Numbered from the stretch's first letter, positions 1-10,336 are shown. The stretch: 64,000 bases of DNA from Roridomyces roridus (GCA_029378245.1 JARKIF010000057.1:1-64000); one strand, 5' to 3'. Translations and numbers: made by a program. The notes: generated by a model from the sequence alone, not told the origin.

Positions 1-1489
1 CACTCGACCTCCGCAAAAATTGGCACACTGAGGTGCATCAGCCGCGGGCAGATACGCGCGATAAATTGCGCCACAGGATCTGCGTTTGAAATGGGCGACG
101 CAGAGACCTGTAAGTTGGCCAAACGTTCGAGGTAGAAGTCGCCTTGTGATTCTGGAATCACCGTGGCGTCAAGCGCGATTGAAAGAAAGCTGAGACTGGG
201 GCAATATTCGGCGAATGCTTCCAAGCAGCGAAGGGTGATGCGAGGCCGGGAGATACCCAGGCGCTTTTCCAGCGTCAATTGTCTGATACGCGGCCAAGAG
301 CGGGCCATGTCGACAACCGTGCCATCGTCCAAGTCGAAACCAACGGCTGTGTTAATGGAAACATTGGTGAGATTCTTGAAACAGAAAAGGTGGCGGAGTG
401 AAGAAGCCCAGATGGTATAGTTGGGGGCGTCGGAAGGATGGATCAAAGTATACTCGTTGCAGAATGTAAACTTTGTCAGGGAGGAATGAGAGATGCCACT
501 CTCCATGGCAGAAAACAGAAGATGCGTCTCGTTCGCAGTTGGAGCTTCACGAGTGCATTCGAAAAAACCACGAGGCCAGCGGAATGTTGTGGCCTCTTTG
601 GAAAAGGCGAGACGCAGAAGCAAGATCGGTGAGGTCCAACTCCACAAGCGATGCAAAGAACGGCTGGCCTCCTGGTGGGGGGAAGTCGGAAGGGAAGGAA
701 TTCAGAGTCAACTCCCGGAGGCTCGTGAGACGAGAGAGATGGTCAAGGGCAGGACCATCCAGCACGTCTGTAGAAAGTGACTGAATGTGGTCCAATCCGC
801 GTACGCACTCCGACAAGGCAGCGACAGCAGATGGGGACGGCCCGGACGGGGTCGCATAATTGACGCATTTCATGTGTGTCACCTGGGGACAACGAGTGGC
901 GAGGGACGAAACCAATGCAAAAGCGGCGGGGTTGTCACTTGGGAATTGGATTGAAACGAGCTGCGGGAAGAGGAAGGATTCGAAAAAGTTTCGAATATCG
1001 TCATCTGCCCGGAACGACCAATCTACACCTCGAAGAATGGGGAACATTGATTCGGAGAGCCAAGGATGTACACTATCGACCATGGCCGAGGCATCGAAAT
1101 GGTGAGCACGGGAGTTGAGTTGTCCAATGTATGCTGCGTAGAAGCGCACACGCTCAAAATCTAATCCTTGCAATGACCGACGTGGCGTCTTTGACGATGG
1201 TGAATCAATATTCAGTGAGTGAGTATGCCACGCACCATTGTATGGTATAAATTGTACATCTTTACTTCTTCGGTGAGACTGTAGGCATCCGAATAGGGAG
1301 GCACCGAAGGAGATTTATCAGATCCGCCGACGCCCAAAGCAGTGCGAGTGCGTGGTCGGAGAAAACGGTCGAGGTCCTTGCCAGCACCGCGAGGTCGAGG
1401 AGGTTCTCATGGTGTACGTATAGGTGAGAGGTGATGAGTTCCACAAGTTCGGGGACCTGGAGGCAGCGATGCATGGAGGAGAAAGGCAA
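1..1489 (-). pseudogene. F-box/LRR-like protein gene, 3' end beyond the window, one frameshift
   Basis: The first exon (1489 downwards) starts MPFSSMHRCLQVPELVELI and has the F-box-like helix pattern followed by an LxxLA..S..F segment. After a short intron somewhere between about 1260 and 1190, the second exon reads SLQGLDFERVRF and continues with leucine-rich repeats of the Agaricales F-box/LRR type. Such proteins serve as substrate adaptors of SCF ubiquitin ligases (family knowledge). The frame stops at 547, but the adjoining frame continues ECTREAPTANETHLLFSAME and stays open through LRR-like sequence to base 1. The frame change coincides with an A6 run at 562-567, so one extra base explains it. 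It could be a true pseudogene or a homopolymer sequencing error. The exact exon 1/2 junction was not resolved. Confidence 0.7.
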
Positions 1490-1811
1490 GAGGCAAGATC
1501 AGAAAATGATCGACAGAATGGCTTACCTAATACTTCTGCCGAAAGTTCAAGTTTCAACCCGCCACAAAAAATAGCGAGCACCTACATCCTCATGAGGCTC
1601 GGACCAGTCCTTTCCTGTGGTATAAAATACACTCTAGGTGCTAATACCTCCCCCAAAAAAGTGCCTACATACGAGGTCCGCAAGGCCGCCTCACATCCAG
1701 CGCTATAGATAATTGACCCGAGTCCTACATCCTTGCCGCCACGCTCCTTGAACCCTATCACATCCCTCCAAACGGACCTGACACATCCATCCAATTGCAA
1801 TTGGAGCCCAT
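1490..1811. other. Intergenic stretch between the F-box gene and the SDR gene
   Basis: Short open frames on both strands, none recognisable. It holds the upstream region of the F-box gene and the 3' flank of the dehydrogenase gene. Confidence 0.4.
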
Positions 1812-3131
1812 CTAGTACCCTTTCAGCTGCTCCCTCATATACTCGACCATCTCCGTCTCCACCTTACATCCGCCGCCCTTTTATCCGCCTGGCCGACGAC
1901 GCCCCATGGGACGACGTACTGATTTGTCTCGTTCAGTGGCCAGGCGACGAGGAGAAACATTATTGAAAACCTACCTGACCGGTCATCTGCGCGGGTGTAG
2001 CGGCCGTCGCGGCCCACAGTTGGGGAAGCGCTCCTCTCCTGTTGAACAACTCATGGGCATTTCCGACAGCAGAAAGGAAAGGAAATGATACATACGAAAC
2101 GGGCCAAGACAAGAGGTAGCCGATGTACTGCATCAGGCTCATCGAGTGCCTGAGAGCAGTTTAATAGGGGGCCAAGGACAAGATATCTGACGCACCTGGT
2201 GAGCTCTGAACGTATTCCACCGGGATGCACCGAGCACGAGACGAGCACGTCCGAGTGTGTCTTGGCCCAATAGTTGGCGATGTAGACGTTTCCGATCTTG
2301 CTGCCACCGTAGAGAGAGCTGTATAAGAGAGCGAATTTGTGGTCAGTCGAAGCACAGACGGAGTCGGAGGACGAACGCACAACGCCGCCATGAACCCCTT
2401 TTTCTTGATCCACGCGTCGCGTTCAGGTCCGCCTTTAAGGCTCGCGACATCCATCCCGGACCCGGGTGCAGCGTGGTGTCCGACGGATGATGTAGTGATG
2501 ATACGCGCGGGAACCTTGGATTGCTCGTAGGACTTTGTGAGCGCGGGCAAGAGGAGTTCGGTAAAGAAAAAGTGGCCAAGGACGTTGGTTCCGAATTCTA
2601 TTTTGGCATTAGATAGGATGCAGAAGAACTTCGGGCCACACACGCAGATCGTATCCTTGCTTTGTGAGCATATCGGTAGGGCAATTCATGACTCCTCTGC
2701 GTATTGGCGTCAGAACAAAGCGGAGAACGAGGGTTGCTGCCCACGCACGCATTATTGAACAAGATATCCAGCTGCTCCTCTTGCTTTAGAAAGCTCTCCG
2801 CCGCTTTGCGCACGCTAGGAAGATCTCCGAGATCGAGCTGCAAGAAGATCGCCTTGCCCTTCGTTTCGGCTTCCAAAGACTGAATAGCAGTGGCAGCCTT
2901 GTCCGGCGAGCGCGCGGCGAGGTATACTTTGGCGTTCTTGAGTAGCAGCTGCTTCACCGTCTCGTAGCCTATGCCGGTGTTTCCGCCCGTGACGATGATG
3001 ACCTGGAAAGTGGTAAGAGGTAAGTATTGAGCTTCGGCTGACGTTCGAATGCTCGCCTTTCCCGAGAGGTCTGCAATGTCGCGCGTGGGCTCAAAGGCAG
3101 GCTTGGACATGGGTCCGATAACGCCTCCCAT
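1812..3131 (-). CDS. Short-chain dehydrogenase/reductase (retinol dehydrogenase/WWOX-like SDR)
   Basis: Probable NAD(P)-dependent oxidoreductase of unknown substrate. Reading down the minus strand I place exons at 3131-3057, 3002-2749, 2696-2644, 2597-2381, 2318-2196, 2149-2096, 2038-1975 and 1918 to the end; all phases agree, giving about 307 aa. Visible motifs are the Rossmann signature TGGNTGIG, the NNAG motif (its codon is restored by splicing at 2749/2696), the active-site YGGSK (YxxxK) and a PGGIRSEL loop. Introns are 46-62 nt with GT..AG ends, except the first, which would begin GC; if unspliced it adds 18 in-frame residues. The last exon reaches a stop at 1835 in frame. A shift of one frame near 1870 would instead give an ending typical of the family with a stop at 1812. 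Function assignment is firm at family level only. Confidence 0.88.
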
Positions 3132-3655
3132 TTTGTGGTTGGTGGAGGAGGAAGAGAACGTTTGATCGAAACTCTCGGCAAATCACAAGTATGTGTTTCG
3201 GCACATATGTGTGATCCCGTATGACAAATAGCTTGTGTTGGAACTGTATCTGTGTGCGGAGCACAAGTTGGAACTCGTTTTACAGCTAAAAGCACCGCGC
3301 ATCTATCACGAAAGTGCAACATGCAACTTAGAAACCCTGACCATCTCCGCTTCCAACTTCGCCTCCTTGGTACGCTTTTCACGGCGTACTAACGAGCAAA
3401 TAACCTGGGTTACAGTGAAGAACTAGAAGCTACAGCCTACACGCGATAGACGATCGGTGCGTTTTGACCCACCCAGTGCATCATCACCTTTGACACTGGC
3501 AAATTATACGCCGCTGGACCTTTGCTGCGAACTGAAACTGGCTACATAAGGTAGAAGGAAATTACAGCAGATTCAATAGCGTATACAGTCCCTCGTTAAT
3601 AAGAAGTAACCCAAAAACCGTCTATAAAGATCCTGGACTCTCAATCCACGCCAAC
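3132..3655. other. Intergenic region 5' of the SDR gene
   Basis: Only short unrecognised open frames. It contains the upstream region of the SDR gene (minus strand) and the 3' flank of the LPMO gene. Confidence 0.4.
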
Positions 3656-5210
3656 TCACACCACACAACCAACAACCAGCGCAATCCCAACCAGCCCCCA
3701 CGCCCACGACACTGACACTGACATCCGGCGCGCACCAGAGGGCTTCCCAGACGGCGCTGGCGTCCCCGTAGCGCTAGGGCCAGGGCCGACACCGGTAGCG
3801 GTGCCAATGACAGATGTGGGCGTTGCGCTGCCGTCGGATAGGAATATATCTGTCTGGGCGCCTGTGTAACCGACCCGTCAGCTATTGATTTGTGACAGCG
3901 GAAGAGAGGAAAGGCAGATGACGAGAACTTGAAGGAAAAGATAACGCACCCTCCTCCCAGCCACAAACCCCATTATACGCTGGACTCCTCGGCTCACCGC
4001 TATCATCCCACCCCTCCACGAGAATATTATTCCCGTCGAGCTGATTCCAAAAAATCATCTGCTTCGCGCCTGTGGTGCAGTTCCCCGGATCGTCTTGGCA
4101 CCATGTGGGCGGGACGGCGGGAGCGAGGGCGCGTGAACCAGTTTGGCCGGTTACCATGCAGCGGAACCCTGGTGTGCGCATGAGTTGGCGAGCATGGAAG
4201 TAGGGAAAATACGCACCTTGCATGTACATGTTAGGCTCGCCGCAGCCGTTTGGGACCCATCCCCACTGCGAGAGGCATTGAGTTCGGATTCAGAAAGTAT
4301 TGAGAGGGACGTACAGCACAGTGGCATCCGCCGTCTGGACAGGCGGGTAGATCGGGAACGGAGTATGTTGCGAGGCGCTCCCAAGGCGTGCTATCCCCAC
4401 AACGTGTCAGACTCAGAATGTCGGACAAGAATAAAGCACGCACTGGTACAGCGTGGAGAAAACGACGAGGTTTTCCGGTGTCACTTGGGACAAGTCGGAC
4501 TGCGGAGGGTGAGGACGAGGTGATTCGGACGCGGGTAGAGCGCACCTGATATGATATCGCAAAGGCAGTACCAGCTGCCATACTCTGGTTTTGCGTGTGT
4601 ACTGATAGATTGAGAAAACGATTCGTGTCAGCCCGCTCTACGGCCATAAATGGGCTCAAACACGCACTGTTAAGCTGCGTAATGCAGTTCTGCCCGCCCA
4701 GACCGTCCGGATAGTTCTGTCCGTCAGGAAACAGGCCGATGCGGCTGCCGTCGTAGGAGAGTGTCGTGAATGCGCGATTGACGGAGAGCTCGACGGTGAA
4801 TTGGCCGTTTGCGGGGACTTCGAGGAAGTCGCCGTCGTCTGGCGGGAATTCGTCGCACTACCGAATGTCAGGAAGGAGGATAGGTGGCCTGAGGTGAAGA
4901 CGCACTCCGTTGTCGTGGTGGAACCACCAGTCGTCTTTGGTCAACTACACAGAGCCTCTTATCAGGGACCGAAAGTCACAAAGCGTGGCAGCCACGCACA
5001 TTCCAAAGCGGCTGGACAATGTCCGTCCCGTCAGAGTCGTCTTTGCCAGGTGTCGTCCCATTCAAGCAGTACATGCCTGGCGTCAGGTTCGGTCAGTGGC
5101 GTGCCTGGGTGACGATGACGAGGTGCGCGCTCACCGTGATGCCATGCGCCGATGTGGGCGCTGACGAGGCTGGAGAGGGAGAGGGCCAGGAGGGCCGTGG
5201 TCAGGGACAT
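3656..5210 (-). CDS. AA14-family lytic polysaccharide monooxygenase, secreted and probably GPI-anchored
   Basis: Copper-dependent oxidative enzyme; characterised AA14 members act on xylan coating cellulose (family knowledge). The start at 5210 gives a signal peptide ending ...LVSA, after which the mature chain begins with histidine (HIGAWHHGMYC), as LPMOs require for the histidine brace. After several short introns the chain reads KDDWWFHHDNGC, FPPDDGDFLE, ANGQFTVELSVNRAF, HTQNQSMAAGTAFAISYQ, PACPDGGCHC, then GCGEPNMYMQ, CTTGAKQMIFWNQLDGNN and PAYNGVCGW, all AA14-like. The last exon carries a Ser/Thr/Pro/Gly linker and a hydrophobic C-terminal tail (WGLVGIALVVGCVV), the pattern of a GPI-anchor signal, with the stop at 3656. 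No frame damage was seen. A LINE now sits about 360 bp upstream, which may have altered its promoter. Confidence 0.85.
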
Positions 5211-5566
5211 GAGAGGGCGGAATCAAGGGACAATTGGCATTGCCGCCGCCTTGCTGCCACGAGAAAAGACGCGGACAATGACAGCTTCATGGCATTTTGA
5301 AAACAATGAATTTGATTGTTGTCCAAACAACACGGATCAATCAATCAATCAACGGCAGTCGGTGTTCCGAGTCCAATTGTGATTCGGCCCTTCGGGTCTT
5401 CCACTTGGACTTGCACCTGGACTGGACCTAGAGGAATGCCCCACTTGGACCAGGATATTGCTCGAATAAAAACAACAAGCAAGCCTTACGTACTTACGCG
5501 GCTCCAGACTCCGGGCCGCCCTGCGGGCCAATCCGTCAGACGTCTGCCAATCGCAACTCGGTTCAG
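5211..5566. promoter_or_regulatory. Remaining native upstream region of the LPMO gene
   Basis: About 356 bp of non-coding sequence between the LPMO start codon and the LINE poly-A end. No specific motif was recognised; it is called regulatory only by position. Confidence 0.35.
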
Positions 5567-5568
5567 TT
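5552..5568 (+). repeat. Target site duplication of the LINE, left copy
   Basis: CGCAACTCGGTTCAGTT. The same 17 bases recur at 18191-18207. The last two T's are ambiguous with the poly-T run that follows, so the duplication is 15-17 bp. Confidence 0.88.
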
Positions 5569-5748
5569 TTTTTTTTTTTTTTTTTTGGAGCGTTGGATAA
5601 TGCATATAAGTCTGCAGAAGCATTCTAGTATACATCCGCTGGTGTCACTGGAAAAAATAAACCAGTATATAAGCCGGGAATTAAGCCGCTCGGGAGGAAA
5701 TGCCTTTATGCACGGTATCAACCAGTGTGGAACTCCTGCGTGTGTGTT

Positions 5749-8700
5749 TCAACCTACACCTGTTCTCAAGGGCAGAATACCCACTAAAACCCCCCTAATT
5801 TTAATCCAGTCATCCGGCAATGAATCTTCTTCCAGCAGAATTCCGCTCCAGGTGTTTAGGACCACCTGTTTATCAAAACTCATTTTTCCGAACTTCCTCT
5901 TGTCTGTAAGGATCCTATCTCTTTTCAATGCTCCATTTATCATTGTCAGCCAGCGGTTGTGCACTTCAGACTCGCCTACTACCTTGTGTGGGTTTCGTAT
6001 GACCCGATCTACTCTAAGGTTCCAAATTAGATGCCACGCAGTTGATACCAGAATGCTGAAGAGGCGGTCTTTTTGGGGCATTGGTTTTCCATTTGTCTTG
6101 AACCTTGTCAAGTTGTTACCCAGGATTAGCCCCCAGGTCATTTGCGGCCAATCATTGTACTTCATGTTCCAGAGTTGCTTTGTGAGCCTCCATACTTTGC
6201 CTGTCTCTGGGGCTTGGCATTCTACTGCAATGTGTTCAAGGGTCTCAGGAGTTTTGCACGTTGGGCATATTCCTCGAATTTCAGCACCCGGGATGTGGTC
6301 CCAGAATTCTCCGACTCTGAATGTGTTGTGGATACACTTCCATAGAAAATCTCGGGTTTTTATTGGAAATTTATTGTCCCGCACTGACTTCCAGATTGTC
6401 TCGTCAGATGGGCTGTATTTAAAGATTTCGTCTATAGTGGCTCTTACTCTCTCAATATTTATGAAGGTTGTCTTACGGTGTGGTTTGCTGTACCTCATTT
6501 TCAGGATTTTTGTGAATACCGTTTGCGAGCCATGCTGAAGTTGCATACCAGGATTATTGAACATGATAGCAGATGCTGTGTCAATTTCAATTTCTTCAAA
6601 GTCATCACCATGGAGTGTAGTTGCCAAATTCTGTTCGGTCTGTTTGAATTGTACCTTATGTGTACGTTCACGCAAGGCAGCAATAGCTGCTTGAAATACA
6701 GGGAAGGCAGGATTGGTCATAAGATTTTCATACTTGATTCGATTCTTTAGTAGGACTTCGGGAAGCACTTTGGAACGAGTGCAGATTAGCAGTTCAGAAT
6801 TGTGCTCAGTCCGTTGGAGGGCAATAAGCAGGCCCGCAAGCCAGGCTGTATTAGAGTTGAGGGCTATGCTAGAGTCACTAAAGGTAACATTGAACCTCTC
6901 ATTTGAATTGGGTGCTTGTGCCATGAGTCCCAGGACACTTGATCTTATTCCAACTTCAATTTTTGGATTGTGGCCCCCTGCATTCAGGACCTTTGCATAT
7001 ATGTGGATTTCTCTCTTCACTACTTGGGCATCAGGGCAGAACTTTCTCTTAGCTGCAATTCTCTTTGAAAGGTTTTCATCTGTGAAGATACGGCACCCAC
7101 CTGCAACATTTTTCAGGTAAAATTCAGGGTCAAAGGTGAAAATTTTGTTTACTGAAACTTCTGCCTGGTTTGCCTCCTTGATTTCATCTGTCAGCTTTAT
7201 TTCATCCTCTTCTCCTGGCTTGTCAAAAACAGGACTCCATTTAGGAGTTAGACTAAACACAAGCATTTTCGCAGTTTTTATGCATGCCCCTGGCTCAAGG
7301 CACCTTAGTTCATGTCGATCATGTTTACAGTCACTACATGCACAGTTTTTTCTCCCTGAACCATCATTATTGGTAAGGTGTCTAGTGTTTGAATTCTCCC
7401 TATTTGCAATTAGAAGTGCATCTTCAACTAGTTTGACTCCATGGTTTTCCCTCAAACATGGTGCAGATTCTCTCCTTAAGGCCTTCTTATGGAGCGCTGG
7501 GTCAGCACCAACGTGGTCCCAGATGGGCATTTTCAACTGGACCTCTTCTTCGATTGCAAGGCCATTGTAAATGAATCCGTGCTTTCTTGCAGATTTGATC
7601 ATTCTTTTTATCTCATGTGGTAGTTTTGTCTGTTTAGAAATTGGGAGGTGAATATTCTGGAGAAAAATGTTGACTGCCATTCCTTCTGGCTTATGAATGT
7701 AGCTATCTTCCAAGACTCTGATTATAAGCTGGTCAACAAGGAAGCACCACATTGGTCTATCTTCTCCTTGCGTCATGTAGACTTTAAGATTCCATAGGTC
7801 AATTGCTTCATTTCGGGTTTTAATATCCAAGATATCACGTCCACCATGTGCAATTGGCAGGCGCATGGTATCATGTCCCACTCGAGCTTTTTCTCCTTCC
7901 CAAATAAAAGCATGCAGCTTGCGCTCGAGTGTGTCTTCAATTTCATCTGGCATACTTTGGCTTCTTGTCAGATATTGTGTGCGCCCACCAAAATGCATGT
8001 TGGTGACATGACGCTTCCCTTCTAGCCCGGGGCTTGTACACATCCATCTTGCCACATCCCCATCTATTTTCTCCAGTATTGACGGCCACGGGGTCATGTA
8101 GCTAATTTTATTTCCCAGGAACGCTCCTAGCATTCTGAAACTCTGGCCATCACCAAGAATTAGAATTTTTTCATCAATGAACCCAGAGTCTGGGTCTTCA
8201 TTTAGCTTGCGTTCAAGGATTACCTTGGCCCGGTACTCAGTGCTTCCAAAGGGGACTACCACTGTTTTTGCTTCATTGAATTTTGCACCTGAGGCCATTT
8301 TCCAAAGATTGAGTATACTCCACAGCTCACTCCAGGAGTCTGAATGTAATAGGTATATTGTTGTGTCATCTGCAAACAGTGACATTAGAAGTCTCCGGTC
8401 TATACCGGGGATTTGGATTCCCTGGAGACTTGACGCCCTTATAAGGCATGCAAGTGGCTCAATTGCTAAGTTGAACAGTAGGCAAGACAGTGGGTCTCCT
8501 TGTCTCACTCCTCTTGTAACAGTGTAGGGGGTACTCAGTTCGCCGTTGATCATTACTGTAGTTTTTGCTCCAGAGTATAGGTTCATGACTGTATTTGTCA
8601 AGCGGTCCGGCAGGCGCATGTGTATTAGAACAGTTCGAAGATAGTTGTGGTCAATTTTGTCATATGCTTTTTCTTGGTCCAGTGAGACTAGAATCCCTTG

Positions 8701-9960
8701 CTCATCAGTGGCATCCGCATAGTCGAGAAGGAATTTGGCTAATTTCACCTGGTCCTCAATTCTTCGGCCCTCCATGAAGCCAGCTTGGTCAGGATGTACA
8801 AGGGAACCTGCCACAGTCATCAGCCGTAAGGAGTAGATTTTGGTCATTAATTTGTAGTCTGTATTCAGGCAGGTTATGGGGCGGTAGTTTGAAACAAATG
8901 CTTTGTCACCTTTTTTGTATATTGGGCACATCCATCCAAGGTGGAAAGATGATCCTTCATTGAGTCCAAAGGTTTCTATATCACTATAGAGCTTCTGTAG
9001 GAAGCCAATCACATTGAAAACCTTTTTGCCATTGTCGGTGCTCCGACGGTATTTCAGGTCTAACATCTTGTAGAATTCATAGGGGATGCCATCCATCCCA
9101 GCTGCTTTTCCATTATTGGAAAGTCTCAGAGATTCACGGACACTGTCCTCAGTGAACTCGGTATCCATCTTTTTAAACTCATCTTCTGACAGGTGCACAT
9201 CACACGAGTTTAATGTTACATTTGTTGCAAAGACTTGATCATATGCATCTGGTTTGTCCTTTTCTTGTAATGTTTCATGGTAGTTTCGGGCCAGTTCTGC
9301 CATTGACTTGGAGCTTGTCTCATACTGTGCACATGGCTCTGCCTGATTGTTCTTTCGAAACTCGAATATTGATTCTTTCGGCTTGTAGCCATGTGAAGAC
9401 TTTGTCCAGTTCTTCGTTTGGAGAGATTCACCCTCAATTTGGAATCGAGCTTCACGGAGCTCCCCCTTCTTAGCTGCACGCTCATCAACTGCACTCTGGA
9501 TCTTACTGTCCAGTAAGTAGGCGGACATGTTTCTCTCTTCCAGTGGGATTGTTTCATCGTGAATAATCAAGTGTAGTTGCACCTTCCATGCGTGTATCTG
9601 ACGGTCTAGGTCACCTTCAATGAAACGTGTGCAATGTTGTCCATGCTCTGTTATCATACCTTTGAGATCATGACTGATTGTCTGAATGTTCAGGTTAGAT
9701 ACTCGATTTTCCTTTTCTAAGTTTTCCAGTTTCTCTTCCGCTTCGAGGCCTAGTTCATTTACTTTGTCCATAAATTTATTTAAGGTTAGCAGGTAGAGTG
9801 GAAGTGCCCATCGGCCTTTTCCTTGTAGATTTTCGCGCCTGGGGCAATATTCGACAGTGACTAGTAGATGGTCGGATTTGACTGCATGTCTGTGGATACC
9901 CCAATTTCTATAATGGTGTCCCGTGCCGCTAGCAATACACAGTCTGTCAAGACGTGAATA
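5749..9960 (-). CDS. LINE ORF2, downstream part: end of endonuclease, reverse transcriptase, RNase H-like region, C-terminal zinc motif
   Basis: Continues from 16086 after the Gypsy insertion. It starts YSRLDRL and SDHLLVTVEY, the last endonuclease blocks including the catalytic SDH. A long linker follows, then reverse transcriptase with RPITCLNTDYKLMTKI, DQAGFMEGRRIEDQ, VSLDQEKAYDKIDH, GVRQGDPLSCLLFNLAIEPL and the catalytic FADD. Downstream, DSSIALNSNTAWLAGLLIAL resembles an RNase H core whose acidic residues appear lost. CPTCKTPETLEHIAVEC near the C-terminus is a CCHC-like motif typical of LINE ORF2 proteins. The frame is open for 1404 codons. The protein would nick target DNA and copy its RNA in place. 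Open translation beyond 9960 runs into antisense LTR and is not part of the gene. Confidence 0.92.
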   Translation of the reverse strand, partial: YSRLDRLCIASGTGHHYRNWGIHRHAVKSDHLLVTVEYCPRRENLQGKGRWALPLYLLTLNKFMDKVNELGLEAEEKLENLEKENRVSNLNIQTISHDLKGMITEHGQHCTRFIEGDLDRQIHAWKVQLHLIIHDETIPLEERNMSAYLLDSKIQSAVDERAAKKGELREARFQIEGESLQTKNWTKSSHGYKPKESIFEFRKNNQAEPCAQYETSSKSMAELARNYHETLQEKDKPDAYDQVFATNVTLNSCDVHLSEDEFKKMDTEFTEDSVRESLRLSNNGKAAGMDGIPYEFYKMLDLKYRRSTDNGKKVFNVIGFLQKLYSDIETFGLNEGSSFHLGWMCPIYKKGDKAFVSNYRPITCLNTDYKLMTKIYSLRLMTVAGSLVHPDQAGFMEGRRIEDQVKLAKFLLDYADATDEQGILVSLDQEKAYDKIDHNYLRTVLIHMRLPDRLTNTVMNLYSGAKTTVMINGELSTPYTVTRGVRQGDPLSCLLFNLAIEPLACLIRASSLQGIQIPGIDRRLLMSLFADDTTIYLLHSDSWSELWSILNLWKMASGAKFNEAKTVVVPFGSTEYRAKVILERKLNEDPDSGFIDEKILILGDGQSFRMLGAFLGNKISYMTPWPSILEKIDGDVARWMCTSPGLEGKRHVTNMHFGGRTQYLTRSQSMPDEIEDTLERKLHAFIWEGEKARVGHDTMRLPIAHGGRDILDIKTRNEAIDLWNLKVYMTQGEDRPMWCFLVDQLIIRVLEDSYIHKPEGMAVNIFLQNIHLPISKQTKLPHEIKRMIKSARKHGFIYNGLAIEEEVQLKMPIWDHVGADPALHKKALRRESAPCLRENHGVKLVEDALLIANRENSNTRHLTNNDGSGRKNCACSDCKHDRHELRCLEPGACIKTAKMLVFSLTPKWSPVFDKPGEEDEIKLTDEIKEANQAEVSVNKIFTFDPEFYLKNVAGGCRIFTDENLSKRIAAKRKFCPDAQVVKREIHIYAKVLNAGGHNPKIEVGIRSSVLGLMAQAPNSNERFNVTFSDSSIALNSNTAWLAGLLIALQRTEHNSELLICTRSKVLPEVLLKNRIKYENLMTNPAFPVFQAAIAALRERTHKVQFKQTEQNLATTLHGDDFEEIEIDTASAIMFNNPGMQLQHGSQTVFTKILKMRYSKPHRKTTFINIERVRATIDEIFKYSPSDETIWKSVRDNKFPIKTRDFLWKCIHNTFRVGEFWDHIPGAEIRGICPTCKTPETLEHIAVECQAPETGKVWRLTKQLWNMKYNDWPQMTWGLILGNNLTRFKTNGKPMPQKDRLFSILVSTAWHLIWNLRVDRVIRNPHKVVGESEVHNRWLTMINGALKRDRILTDKRKFGKMSFDKQVVLNTWSGILLEEDSLPDDWIKIRGVLVGILPLRTGVG

Positions 9961-10324
9961 TGTCATGAAATGACCCCAGGCAACAACCCGACGGGTTGTA
10001 ACCCGATCAACCATCAAACCATCAATACCCTAAATCAGTGATCATCATTGATCGGGCGGGTCTTGTCGCAACCCCTGCTTGGTACTCCACTCTCCCCTGC
10101 ATTTAAACCCCTACCGGTCTCGATCGCCCCTGCTCCTACCCCCTACCTCCTCGTACCTAATTCGATCATGTAGTATATATACCCGTCTACAGTCTCAGTA
10201 CTGTAGACGAATCTAGTCTATTCTCCCTACGGCTTGCTCTACCTCTTGAGTCTCGTCTGCTGCTCTTCGCTCGGTCGCCTCGTTCGTTGCCGACTAGAAC
10301 CCGACTTAGCCCTAGGTGCTGACA
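9961..10324 (+). repeat. 5' LTR of the Gypsy element
   Basis: 364 bp, TGTCATG...GCTGACA. It contains a TATA-like TAGTATATAT at 10171-10180 and a small inverted repeat GTCTACAGT..ACTGTAGAC just downstream. No difference from the 3' LTR at 15717-16080 was found on side-by-side reading. Confidence 0.95.
10171..10180 (+). promoter_or_regulatory. TATA-like box in the 5' LTR
   Basis: TAGTATATAT. Transcription starting about 25-35 bp downstream would begin near 10201-10206, exactly where the self-primer sequence begins. The position is inferred. Confidence 0.55.
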
Positions 10325-10326
10325 AA

Positions 10327-10336
10327 AGATTCGTCT
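10327..10336 (+). promoter_or_regulatory. Primer binding site complementary to the element's own 5' end (self-priming)
   Basis: AGATTCGTCT lies two bases after the 5' LTR. Its reverse complement AGACGAATCT is at 10205-10214 in the LTR, about 30 bp after the TATA-like box. No match to a common tRNA 3' end (TGG...) was seen. This is the arrangement known from Tf1, where the first bases of the transcript fold back to prime cDNA synthesis. Confidence 0.7.

Noticed and set aside
9961..10017. Open translation of the LINE frame into the Gypsy LTR (starting MMVDRVTTRR)
   Set aside because: It is antisense LTR sequence; the same peptide appears antisense to the 3' LTR. The LINE frame really continues at 16086.
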